Source of the DNA: JAPXLN01 sp033809515
GTDB lineage: Bacteria; Bacillota; Sulfobacillia; Fermentithermobacillales; Fermentithermobacillaceae
NCBI GenBank assembly: GCA_033809515.1
Contig: JAPXLN010000015.1
Location: 1 to 38,951, forward strand
Direction: 5' to 3'
Length of the DNA stretch: 38,951 nucleotides
Shown here: positions 1 to 7,433 of the stretch, piece after piece
Position numbering within the stretch: the stretch's first letter is position 1
How the letters are laid out: each line of letters starts with the position of its first letter
Translations under genes and position numbers: made by a program
The notes under the pieces: model-generated
Database searches by the model: none
What the model was told of the DNA's origin: nothing
The model's input: the letters and a program-made list of their open reading frames with translations, nothing else

Positions 1-1545
1 TATCGGCTTCTGGTTGCCAACGAAAAAAGAAGAAAAGCTGGTATTGTAGTTGACTCGACGCAATCTCTCAATATGATTTTTACGGGCAATCCCGGTACTG
101 GCAAGACAACGATTGCGCGGGTTGTTGCCTCCATGTTTAAAGATATGGGACTGTTAAAGAAAGGACATTTGATAGAGACTGATCGGGGAGGCCTTGTGGC
201 GGAGTATGTCGGGCAAACGGCTAAAAAAACAGAAGAGGTATTCCGAAATGCTTTAGGCGGCGTTTTGTTTATTGATGAAGCCTACGCACTCAGCAGCGAT
301 AACGGAAACTTCGGTAAAGAAGCAATCGATACGCTGGTTAAGCTGATTGAAGACTATCGCGGTGAAATTGTAGTCATATTGGCAGGCTATAAGAAAGAAA
401 TGGCGGATTTTGTAAAATCAAATTCCGGTCTTGAATCCCGTTTCCCTTTAGTTATTGATTTTCCTGATTATAAACCCGATGATTTATACACTATTGCTTT
501 GAACATGGTTTCTGTAAAGGGTTTTACAATAACTGAAGAAGCAAAAGATGTTCTCCGGGATCAGATTGTTCTTGCTCACAAAACTTCAACAGCACATTCG
601 GGGAATGGGCGCATGGTAAGGAATATGATTGAGAAAATTATGCGGAATCAGTCGGCAAGGATAGCTTCTGTTGAGGACATATCGAAGGAAGGGCTTACTG
701 AAATAATCCCCGAAGATATTGAGGTCAGTCATGCAAGCGCGCATACATTTGACCTTGAAAAAGCACTCTCATCGGTAGTCGGGTTAACAGATGTAAAAAA
801 TTATGTTCGGAGCCTGTACGCTCGACTCAGAATGCAGAGCGAACGCAAGAAAATGGGTCTTCCGGTTGATAACGCACAAACTTTACATATGATTTTCAAA
901 GGCAATCCGGGAACAGGGAAAACCATGATTGCCCGGACAGTTGCGGATGTTCTCTATAATATCGGGGTTATTAAGACAAATAAGTTGGTCGAAACAGATC
1001 GGGCGGGGCTTGTGGCTGGATATGTAGGACAGACTGCGCTAAAAACCACCGATAAGGTTTTGGAAGCGATGAACGGAGTCCTGTTTATCGACGAAGCATA
1101 TTCTCTTGTCCAGGGTGGAACAAACGATTTTGGCAGAGAGGCTATCGATACTCTCGTAAAACTAATGGATGATAACAGGGAACGGCTTGTGGTTATCCTT
1201 GCCGGATATAGCAAAAACATGGATGATTTTCTGCAGACGAATCCAGGGCTCAAATCAAGATTTCCCAATATCATTGAATTCCCTGATTACTCGGCAGATG
1301 AATTGATGATTATTGCGGACAACCTCTATTCGTCCAAAGGATATGTTTTAAGTGATGGTGCTAAAGCGAAATTACTTGCTTTATTTGAGAAAGTTCTTCA
1401 CGAGGAGGCTTTTGGCAATGGACGTTATGTACGAAATGTTCTTGAACGTTCCGTTAACAAACAGGCCTTACGCCTCAGTAGCGATACTGATTTAACTCGT
1501 GATGAGCTTTCAACAATCGAAGCTGACGATATTGAGGAGGTGTAA
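1..1545 (+). CDS. Tandem CbbX/SpoVK-type AAA+ ATPase, 5'-truncated by window
   Basis: The frame is open to base 1, so the real start lies upstream and the ATG at 73 is internal. Two homologous AAA+ modules are visible. The first has Walker A GNPGTGKT (about 87-110), pore-loop-like AEYVGQT, Walker B VLFIDEAY, sensor-1 VVILAGY and arginine finger SRFP. The second repeats the set (FKGNPGTGKT near 895, AGYVGQT, VLFIDEAYSL, VVILAGY, KSRFP). Residues before each Walker A also match between modules (ERKKMGLPVDNAQTLHM against EKRRKAGIVVDSTQSLN), so they are duplicated units and more may lie upstream. The CbbX/SpoVK/EccA family forms hexameric remodelling ATPases. The substrate here is unknown. The ORF stops 3 bases before a membrane-protein gene, so the three genes are probably one operon. 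Base use is AT-richer than genes after 3.5 kb, suggesting transfer. A sporulation or type VII secretion-like role is possible but not shown. Confidence 0.9.
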   Translation, partial: YRLLVANEKRRKAGIVVDSTQSLNMIFTGNPGTGKTTIARVVASMFKDMGLLKKGHLIETDRGGLVAEYVGQTAKKTEEVFRNALGGVLFIDEAYALSSDNGNFGKEAIDTLVKLIEDYRGEIVVILAGYKKEMADFVKSNSGLESRFPLVIDFPDYKPDDLYTIALNMVSVKGFTITEEAKDVLRDQIVLAHKTSTAHSGNGRMVRNMIEKIMRNQSARIASVEDISKEGLTEIIPEDIEVSHASAHTFDLEKALSSVVGLTDVKNYVRSLYARLRMQSERKKMGLPVDNAQTLHMIFKGNPGTGKTMIARTVADVLYNIGVIKTNKLVETDRAGLVAGYVGQTALKTTDKVLEAMNGVLFIDEAYSLVQGGTNDFGREAIDTLVKLMDDNRERLVVILAGYSKNMDDFLQTNPGLKSRFPNIIEFPDYSADELMIIADNLYSSKGYVLSDGAKAKLLALFEKVLHEEAFGNGRYVRNVLERSVNKQALRLSSDTDLTRDELSTIEADDIEEV

Positions 1546-1548
1546 TTC

Positions 1549-2007
1549 ATGGGTAAACTAAAGAACGTGCTGGGCAATACGGCTGCGGTTATCTATTTTT
1601 TAGCTGTAATGTGGTGGATTTTATTGATGCTTATTTTTGTGCCAATAGGTCTATTTTTTGATATTAATACAATACGTGAATCAGGGTTTTCGACGTCAAA
1701 TATCGGGACTACTTTTATCGGGATATTTGGATTATTCATAGGATTATCCCTACTGATTCCTGCATTCAGAAAAATGTACTACAAATTACCATGGATGTTT
1801 CCTTTTGTGAAAATATTGTACCCGAACGTCATTATAATGAGCATCGCTACTATGTTGTTGAATTACGGTTATGAAGTTCAAAACCCATCACGGCACAGTT
1901 TGTTCTTTATCATAATGATTTGTCAAATAATTGTTAGCAGAGCACTCATGTGCATTTATTTTAGCAGGAAGAAAGTCCAATATATTGGGGGCGATATAAA
2001 TGGATAA
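1549..2007 (+). CDS. Small polytopic membrane protein, unknown function
   Basis: This is a 152-residue protein that I do not recognise. It has four hydrophobic segments: residues about 10-35 (AVIYFLAVMWWILLMLIFV), 50-70 (TTFIGIFGLFIGLSLLI), 82-105 (FPFVKILYPNVIIMSIATML) and 117-138 (SLFFIIMICQIIVSRALM). The C-terminus is short and basic. The ATG lies 3 bases after the ATPase stop, behind GGAGG within TTGAGGAGGTG. Its end overlaps the next ORF by 8 bases, which indicates translational coupling. From context it may be the membrane partner of the upstream ATPase, which is inference only. The gene shares the AT-rich composition of its neighbours. Confidence 0.75.
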   Translation: MGKLKNVLGNTAAVIYFLAVMWWILLMLIFVPIGLFFDINTIRESGFSTSNIGTTFIGIFGLFIGLSLLIPAFRKMYYKLPWMFPFVKILYPNVIIMSIATMLLNYGYEVQNPSRHSLFFIIMICQIIVSRALMCIYFSRKKVQYIGGDING

Positions 2008-2689
2008 TAATTTTAAAAAAAGCATCCAGAATGCGATGAATAAAAATAGCAATACGCCTACTTTTGACACAACAAAAACAAATAATAATCAGGAAGTACA
2101 AATTCCATCGAATCAAACCGAAGAGAATTTTATGCCTCAAGAGGAATCAACCCTTGACTCGGGAAGTGCGCAAGTTATTCAGAAGCAAAACGACAAGAAT
2201 AAGGATAAGCCATTGAAAGTATTTGGAGGGATATGTGTAGCTTTATTTGTTGCGGCAATGATTTTCAGCTCAACCCCCTCTGTAAATACGACAGATGCTG
2301 CAAAAAATGCTCTTGCCGATAAGGTATCTACTTCATTAGCTGCAGGGACTGTACTGCTTGCAAAGGATGAAAACATAGGTCAGCAGGATTATACGATAAC
2401 CCATAAATACAATCAGAATGACACAAAGATTTGGGTCTGGGACTATGCAGCAGAGGATGGAGATTATGTTCAAGTTTTAGTCAACGGCGCACCTGTTACC
2501 GAGGCATTTATGATCAAGCATAAGCCAGTGGAAATTACCGTACCTGCAGTTGGTGAAGTTCAAATAAAAGGAATCAGGGATGGCGGCGGCGGTATTACTT
2601 ACGCAGTCAGATACGATTTAAATGGTACTAACTACTTTAATTCCGCACCGGAAGGTGAGTTCAACACCTATACGTTGATAAAAGAGTAG
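2000..2689 (+). CDS. Single-pass membrane protein with extracytoplasmic beta-rich domain, unknown function
   Basis: This is a 229-residue protein. Residues 1-70 are polar, low-complexity and Asn/Gln/Ser-rich. One transmembrane helix follows at about 74-92 (VFGGICVALFVAAMIFSS). After it comes a roughly 130-residue domain with alternating hydrophobic residues typical of a beta-sandwich (IWVWDYAAEDGDYVQVLVNG, then VEITVPAVGEVQIKGIRDGG). There are no Cys residues and no lipobox. The start overlaps the upstream membrane gene by 8 bases and is preceded by GGGGGCG. The likely topology is N-terminus in and the beta domain outside. The domain resembles nothing I can name. It would suit an exported sensor or structural component of the AAA+/membrane cluster, but that is inference. 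A perfect inverted repeat about 100 bases downstream closes the unit. Confidence 0.75.
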   Translation: MDNNFKKSIQNAMNKNSNTPTFDTTKTNNNQEVQIPSNQTEENFMPQEESTLDSGSAQVIQKQNDKNKDKPLKVFGGICVALFVAAMIFSSTPSVNTTDAAKNALADKVSTSLAAGTVLLAKDENIGQQDYTITHKYNQNDTKIWVWDYAAEDGDYVQVLVNGAPVTEAFMIKHKPVEITVPAVGEVQIKGIRDGGGGITYAVRYDLNGTNYFNSAPEGEFNTYTLIKE

Positions 2690-2790
2690 TATAGGCCAGA
2701 CCAAAGCGACTTCGTAGAGTAGTAGATCTTCGAGAGTGTAAACATTATTTTAATATCATTATAAGAATCTGAAAATTGCAGTTGGTGGCA

Positions 2791-2841
2791 GAAAGAAAAG
2801 ACCAGTCAGGCAAACATTGCACATGACTGGTCTTTTCTTTC
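2791..2841. terminator. Perfect 18-bp inverted repeat, likely terminator
   Basis: The arm at 2791-2808 (GAAAGAAAAGACCAGTCA) is exactly reverse-complementary to 2824-2841, with a 15-base loop. A-rich and T-rich flanks lie within the arms, so RNA from either strand would end a stem in a U-run (TCTTTTCTTT on the plus strand). It lies 102 bases after the last gene of the AT-rich cluster. It could also be a mobile-element end, but no transposase or matching second copy was seen. Confidence 0.7.
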
Positions 2842-3362
2842 ACCGCTTGAGGGTTATCGCTCAAAACTTACTTGTTATCGTAAATCCCTAAGATGCGCCC
2901 TCTAAGGAGCGGTTTTTGTTTTTGCTTTGTTATCTCGGCAGCCCGATCGGTCATTCCGCTGTAATAGGAAAACGGACGGAACTCCGGAATGGTGCGCCCA
3001 GGTTGGACAATATGTCCGATCAGCACTGTCTCGTCCTCCCGGGCAGGGAGTCCCGGCCACCCTGTTCCACAGAAAGCCTGGCAAGGCGGGCCTTGCCCGC
3101 GAAATGAGGGAAAGACACAGTATTCGGGATTCAGTGAGCCTGTGCTTTGCAGGGAAACGCGGAACCCTGCAATTCTGGCTACCTTAAATTCAGCAACCAG
3201 CCTAGCCACGGTCATCCTCATAATCGCCCGGACGAAAGCCCTTCCCGACAAACTCTGTCGTGTGCCCCTTTCATCGTGACAAAAAGCGAGATGATTGATG
3301 ATGGGAGAGACGTAAAGAGGGTAGTGGCTATGGGAGTTCGAACAAGGATACATAGCCGAGCA

Positions 3363-3412
3363 AGTGTAGATAGCCGAGGAAGCACGGGCGGCCGAATCAG
3401 TGTAGATAGCCG
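3363..3412 (+). repeat. Direct repeat of AGTGTAGATAGCCG, 36-bp period
   Basis: The 14-mer AGTGTAGATAGCCG occurs at 3363-3376 and again at 3399-3412. A partial third copy, ATAGCCGAG, lies at about 3351. The spacing is about 36 then 19 bases, and the 'spacers' are not of uniform length or divergent content as in a CRISPR array. Function is unknown. Confidence 0.7.
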
Positions 3413-3458
3413 GGGATGTCCGCTCTTTCCGGCCGAGATCAGGAAACAGCCCGGCTTC

Positions 3459-3517
3459 GATAGGGGCAGCAGTCGATAGGGGCAGCAGTCGATAGGGGTA
3501 GCAGTCGGTAAGGGCAG
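3459..3517 (+). repeat. 16-bp tandem repeat GATAGGGGCAGCAGTC x3 plus degenerate copy
   Basis: Units lie at 3459-3474 and 3475-3490 (identical) and 3491-3506 (one change, GGGGT for GGGGC). A decayed fourth copy starts at 3507 (GGTAAGGGCAG). The array ends about 55 bases before the hydrolase start codon, so it lies in or next to that gene's promoter or leader. Copy number could vary by slippage. Confidence 0.85.
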
Positions 3518-3571
3518 GGGTGCGAAACGGTCCTAAAACGGTCCAAGGGAATCCCAAGGAAAGGAAGGTAC

Positions 3572-5026
3572 ATGCAAATGAGCCTCACGACAGCGCAGAT
3601 CACCGCGTTTGAAGAATACGTAACCAGGCTAATGGAAGAACACAAGATACCGGGGTTGGCGGTGGGCATAGCCCATGATAATGAGGTTCTCTACAGGAAA
3701 GGGTTCGGCGTCAAGGACCTGGCAACAAGAGCCCCGGTCACCACGAAGACGATTTTTGGCGTCGCCTCGGTGACAAAATCATTTACCGGTGCTGCCATAA
3801 TGAAGCTTTGTGAAGATGGCAAAATGTCCGTCCACGACCCTGTAAGAAAGCTCCTTCCCGAGTTTGGGGTTCCGGGTGACTCAGGGGACAACATCACCTC
3901 TCACCACTGCCTGACGCACACCACAGGCCTTCCGCCTTTGCCTGCCCTCGGATGGGGAATCAGAGACAACACCAGAAGAGAGGCCCAGGTTCAAAGCGAT
4001 AGCAAGCAGACTTCAGACCCCATGGTCAAGAGAGCCCGGCCGCCTGTAACCACTTACTCACAGCTCATAGACTACTTACGCACAGGTGATTTCACGGTGC
4101 TCGGGAAGCCAGGCGAGCATTACAGCTACTCAAATGACGCCTACGGTGTCCTCGGGGCAGTAATAGAGAAGGTCAGCGGGGAGATGTACGCCAGGTACGT
4201 GGAGCAAAATATCCTTGCCCCGCTTGACATGAAGCGCAGCACCTTCAACCTGGAAGAGATCCTCAAGGATGACGACACGACTTCCCTGTACTACAGGGAA
4301 GAAGATGAGGATGAAGATGAAGGCGATGATGAAAGGATCCTGTCCTCAAACAACTGGCAAGTTGCCCCGGCCCATATGGCCTGCGGATGGCTGAAATCCT
4401 GCGTGGACGACCTGCTGAACTACGTCCGGTGGCATGCGTCAGGAGGAGCTTTCGGGGATTCCCGGGTGCTGTCCAAAGAAAGCCTGGACATGATGGCATG
4501 TCCTTATATAGCCAGAAGCAGGGATAGGGAATACGGTTACGGACTCCAGATTCAAAAGGACTATCACGGCGTGACCATAGTAGACCACGGTGGCTCGCTC
4601 AAGGGCGTGTCCTCCCAGATCGGATGGGTGAAAGACCAAGGGATTGCAGCGGTTGTGCTGTGCAACCTGTCGGGGGCACCCTCCAGCAAAATCCTGGCGG
4701 CGGCGCTCAACATGTCCCTGGGGCTGCCCTTGGAAACGCCCCGTTCCGCCTACAGGAAAGAAGACTGGTCCCAGGAAGAGTTGAAAGACCTTACAGGCAC
4801 TTTCAAGTCAGGTGAGGGCGGCCAGACTGTTTTGTCGGATGAAGATGGGAAGCTCATGGCTCGTTACGGCAAAGAAGGAAAACGGGCGTACGAGGTCAGG
4901 CGCGACAGCGAGAACGTGGGCGTTGTGACCGTACGAGGGCAGGACAACGAGATCACGTTCTTCAGGAATTCAGACGGCCAACTGTGGGCAATACGTTCCG
5001 GAGGCCGGTTAATCAGGAAGTCCTAG
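3572..5026 (+). CDS. Serine hydrolase, class C beta-lactamase/PBP4* family
   Basis: This is a 484-residue protein of the beta-lactamase-related serine hydrolase family (esterases, D-amino-acid peptidases, class C beta-lactamases). The SxxK nucleophile motif is SVTK at about residue 69 (GVASVTKSFTGAAIM). The YxN-type motif is in HYSYSNDAYG at about residue 188. An HGG motif replaces KTG at about 340 (VDHGGSLKGVSSQIG). The C-terminal roughly 100 residues look like the small beta-barrel lipocalin-like domain often fused to this family. There is no signal peptide, so it is probably cytoplasmic. A strongly acidic insert (REEDEDEDEGDDER) at about 247-261 is unusual. The start is ATG 3572 behind AAGGAAGG; ATG 3578 is an alternative. 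Substrate cannot be inferred. Confidence 0.88.
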   Translation: MQMSLTTAQITAFEEYVTRLMEEHKIPGLAVGIAHDNEVLYRKGFGVKDLATRAPVTTKTIFGVASVTKSFTGAAIMKLCEDGKMSVHDPVRKLLPEFGVPGDSGDNITSHHCLTHTTGLPPLPALGWGIRDNTRREAQVQSDSKQTSDPMVKRARPPVTTYSQLIDYLRTGDFTVLGKPGEHYSYSNDAYGVLGAVIEKVSGEMYARYVEQNILAPLDMKRSTFNLEEILKDDDTTSLYYREEDEDEDEGDDERILSSNNWQVAPAHMACGWLKSCVDDLLNYVRWHASGGAFGDSRVLSKESLDMMACPYIARSRDREYGYGLQIQKDYHGVTIVDHGGSLKGVSSQIGWVKDQGIAAVVLCNLSGAPSSKILAAALNMSLGLPLETPRSAYRKEDWSQEELKDLTGTFKSGEGGQTVLSDEDGKLMARYGKEGKRAYEVRRDSENVGVVTVRGQDNEITFFRNSDGQLWAIRSGGRLIRKS

Positions 5027-5155
5027 AAGGAGTCTTGGTGCTTTAGATCCTGCCGGCGGCACCAGACCCCAGAACAGGGCTTGAGCCGGGGGTAGAAGCA
5101 CTTTTTGGACGTATCGAGCAAGTGCGTCAAGGTCTGGTAAAATAAGAAAGAGGGG

Positions 5156-5242
5156 ATGGCACGTGACCCCCGGGTAAAGAACCGGCTTCTCACGCTGTCT
5201 GAACGGATAATGAACGATCTGGTCGGATGCGGGCCAGGCTAA
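5156..5242 (+). CDS. Possible 28-codon leader ORF upstream of the APH-like gene
   Basis: ATG 5156 directly follows AGAAAGAGGGG and opens a 28-residue frame (MARDPRVKNRLLTLSERIMN...GPG) ending in TAA at 5240. An extended -10-like TGGTAAAAT lies about 20 bases upstream. It sits between the hydrolase and the kinase gene, ahead of two consecutive hairpins, so it could be a leader peptide. The purine run is too close to ATG for an ideal ribosome site. It could equally be a remnant of a longer gene or chance. Confidence 0.25.
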   Translation: MARDPRVKNRLLTLSERIMNDLVGCGPG

Positions 5243-5282
5243 AGTTCCGGTACTCGCGGTGAGACCTTCAATTTGCTCCGGT

Positions 5283-5312
5283 GCTCGCGACTGCGAGCGG
5301 ACAGTCTGTCCG
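5283..5312 (+). promoter_or_regulatory. Two adjacent hairpins in the leader of the APH-like gene
   Basis: GCTCGC (5283-5288) pairs with GCGAGC (5293-5298) around a GACT loop. CGGACA (5298-5303) pairs with TGTCCG (5307-5312) around GTC. They sit about 40 bases before the proposed GTG start at 5350 and after the possible short ORF. No U-run follows, so they are not simple terminators. Leader-type regulation is possible, but chance cannot be excluded for 6-bp stems. Confidence 0.35.
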
Positions 5313-5349
5313 GAAAGGTAAGACGGGAAAAGCGAGGTGGGTAGCAGCC

Positions 5350-6279
5350 GTGGGTGATCCGACAGGCATACCATTATTGCAGACACCATTGGCGAAAATC
5401 GAACCGCTCAGCAAGGGCTGGTCCAGCGACAAGAAATACTACATCGAAACCGCTGACGGTGCGCGGCTTCTCTTGCGTATGGCTGACTCTAAGGAGCACG
5501 ACCGAAAGCTCGCTGAGTACCAAGCGCTTGAGCGTGTAGAGGAGTTGGGCGTTCCTGCGCCGCGTCCGGTTGATTTCGGCGTGTGCGACAGGGGAAAAAG
5601 CGTCTACCAACTGCTGACCTGGATTGACGGGGAGGACGCTGAGTCTGTTCTGCCTGCTTTGACGGAAGCAGAGCAGTACAATCTGGGTCTACAGAGCGGC
5701 GAAATACTGAGAAAAATCCACTCCATGCCGGCACCCCATACGCAGGAGGATTGGGCGGTTCGCTTCAACCGAAAGACCGACAACAAGGTTCAAAAATACC
5801 GTGAATGCGGCCTGCGTTTTGATGGGGACGGGTACGTCATTGCCTATATAGAGCAGAACCGTCATTTGCTCCAAGCCCGGCCCCAGTGCTATCAGCACGG
5901 AGATTATCACGCGGGAAATATGATAATCGGCCCGGATAACTCGCTGTCGATTATCGATTGGAATCGCTCCGACTACGGTGACCCATGGGAGGAGTTCAAT
6001 CGCATCGTGTGGAGCGCGACGGTGAGTCCCCGTTTTGCCACAGGTCAATTGCGCGGTTATTTCGGCGGCGAACCTCCGGTTGAATTCTTCAGGCTTCTTA
6101 TGTTTTACATTGCCAGTAACACGCTTTCGTCCATATACTGGGCGATACCCTTCGGGCAAGACGAGGTAAACGTCATGATGAAACAGTCGCAGGATGTGCT
6201 TTCCTGGTACGATAATATGCGAGATCCTGTGCCGTCGTGGTATTCGAAGGTGGGGGGCGGCAAGTCACTAGAGTCGTGA
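5350..6279 (+). CDS. APH/choline-kinase-fold phosphotransferase
   Basis: This is an aminoglycoside-phosphotransferase-family small-molecule kinase of about 309 residues. It has an N-lobe start LLQTPLAKIEPLSKGWSSDK and a nucleotide-binding strand with Lys (DKKYYIETADGARLLLRM). The catalytic Brenner-type motif is QHGDYHAGNMI, in which the Asp is the predicted catalytic base and the Asn a Mg2+ ligand. A following IDWNR supplies the Mg2+-binding Asp. The frame is open back to 5281, but GTG 5350 behind GAGGTGG (5333-5339) gives an N-terminus that starts just before the conserved domain, so I prefer it. It is immediately followed by broken ABC-exporter genes, as if it were the surviving member of a resistance or transport module. 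Substrate is unknown; aminoglycoside resistance should not be assumed, because related sequences phosphorylate many alcohols. Confidence 0.85.
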   Translation: MGDPTGIPLLQTPLAKIEPLSKGWSSDKKYYIETADGARLLLRMADSKEHDRKLAEYQALERVEELGVPAPRPVDFGVCDRGKSVYQLLTWIDGEDAESVLPALTEAEQYNLGLQSGEILRKIHSMPAPHTQEDWAVRFNRKTDNKVQKYRECGLRFDGDGYVIAYIEQNRHLLQARPQCYQHGDYHAGNMIIGPDNSLSIIDWNRSDYGDPWEEFNRIVWSATVSPRFATGQLRGYFGGEPPVEFFRLLMFYIASNTLSSIYWAIPFGQDEVNVMMKQSQDVLSWYDNMRDPVPSWYSKVGGGKSLES

Positions 6280-6691
6280 AGTACTTGCAGAAGGTAGGAG
6301 GAATGAGGGCGGAGTGGACGTGTCCGGAGGGCAGTGGCAACGTATCGCTATCGCTCGGGCCTTCATGGGGGACAAGCCTATCTTGCTTCTTGACGAGCCA
6401 ACCAGCCAGCTTGACCCGATAGCCGAAAGCCAATTGTACAGAGAATTCGCCGAAATGGCTGAGGGCAAGACCGCCATCTTCATTACCCACCGTCTGGCCT
6501 CGACTATGATCACCGACCGTATATTGGTTATACAGGACGGCGTGGTCACTCAAGAAGGGGTACACGAGCAGCTCATGACAGAAGGCGGGCTTTATGCGGA
6601 CATGTTCAACGCCCAGAAGCAGTGGTATGTGAATGGGACGGGGGAAGGTTCCGGAAAGGCCACGCAGACAGGAGGTGAGCGGGTTGGGTAA
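6272..6691 (+). pseudogene. ABC exporter ATPase remnant (C-terminal half only)
   Basis: Only the end of an ABC ATPase domain is present: signature VSGGQWQRIAIARA, Walker B ILLLDEPTSQLDP, H-loop FITHRLAST, D-box DRILVIQDG and a typical end (GGLYADMFNAQKQWY). Both the membrane domain and the Walker A part are missing upstream; an in-frame stop occurs at 6269. The fragment GGGGGGCGGCAAGTC near 6252 may be the last trace of the Walker A region, in another frame. Without a P-loop the product could not hydrolyse ATP alone. The sequence type matches one half of heterodimeric multidrug-type exporters. It overlaps the start of the next remnant by 8 bases, as in the original operon. Confidence 0.85.
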
Positions 6692-7422
6692 GACTGCCTT
6701 CGTTGAAGAGGAAGTAGTGAGGGAAAACGAAGGGAACCTGGGGCACCTGGAGCTTGCTCCGCCCTGTCCTGGCTTACCTGTGGGGGAAGTACATTGATCT
6801 GGCTTCCGCTCACCTTCCGGGCGGCAAGGTGCTGCCCATGATCGGGCTTATCTTCGCCTACTACGTCATAAGCTTCCTCTGTATAGGAAGATTGCTTCTC
6901 TGGTTCCTGAGTACATGGAAGTGCCGAAGATAAACGATCTGATAGACCGCGTGTTTGCTTTCTCCGGGGACTATTCAGCAGATCTGAACCGTCAGGTGAT
7001 GATAGGCGGTTACATGATTATTGCCCTATGTCGGCAATAAGCTCGAGTTCAGACTGGTTAAAGACAACTCCAAACTCCGGCGTGAGTTCAGGTACTACGA
7101 GAACCTTATGCTCGGGCCCGCGGCCAAAGAAATCAAGTCCCTCGGCCTTTACGGGTTCTTCATTGATAAATGGAAGCGCCTCAGCGATGAATATGCCAGA
7201 CGACAAAAGCAAACCCAGGTCCGCAGGGCGGTTTTGGGGGTAATATCGCGGGCAATTCTTGGCAAGGACCTGGGTGGAACAGAGCTGTCCGGCGGACAGT
7301 GGCAGAAACTTGCCATTGCGCGAGGCTGGTACAGGAACCGTGGTACCCACGATTCCCTTATGGATGCGGGCGGAGAGTATGCCCGTCTCCACTCCGAGCA
7401 ATCCCAGTGGTACGAGCGGTGA
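6684..7422 (+). pseudogene. Second ABC exporter remnant, multiply deleted and frameshifted
   Basis: A full-length gene would begin at TTG 6684 behind GGAGG (6671-6675). That frame stops at 6795. Pieces of the transmembrane domain then continue in other frames (KYIDLASAHLPGGKVLPMIG near 6790-6850; KIASLVPEYMEVPKINDLID near 6888-6950). A final frame from about 7021 carries LEFRLVKDNSKLRREFRYYE, then jumps straight to the ABC signature TELSGGQWQKLAIARGW near 7278. It jumps again to the domain end GGEYARLHSEQSQWYER. Walker A, Walker B and the H-loop are all absent. At least two internal deletions and two frame changes are needed to explain this. It is the partner half of the preceding remnant and ends 11 bases before a convergent gene. 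Confidence 0.85.
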
Positions 7423-7433
7423 GGCTCAAAGTG

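Larger units (their letters stand above)
2842..3571. other. 730-bp gene-free stretch with many short repeats
   Basis: I find no convincing gene here. An open minus-strand frame (3557-2868) is compositionally odd, contains repeat-derived peptide and has no recognisable domain. The stretch contains a direct repeat GTTATCG (about 2854 and 2874), a hairpin GGCAAGG-CGGG-CCTTGCC at 3080-3097, the atagccg repeats at 3351-3412, and the 16-mer tandem array from 3459. A paired ACGGTCC follows at about 3527 and 3539, just before the hydrolase gene. It marks the boundary between AT-rich and GC-richer DNA and may be a scar of insertion or deletion. Confidence 0.6.

Noticed and set aside
2992..3170. GTGCGCCCAGG start resembling the 5' end of a group II intron
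   Set aside because: No intron-encoded reverse transcriptase and no convincing domain V were found downstream. A covariance search with the Rfam group II models would settle it.
3351..3517. Repeats considered as a CRISPR array
   Set aside because: Repeat units differ, the 16-mers are directly adjacent without spacers, and there are no cas genes in the window.
2868..3557. 229-codon minus-strand open frame
   Set aside because: It runs through the tandem repeats, has no ribosome site or domain I recognise, and its peptide is mostly repeat-derived. Its last 60 residues look slightly protein-like, so it could hold a fragment of a lost gene, but I cannot support a call.
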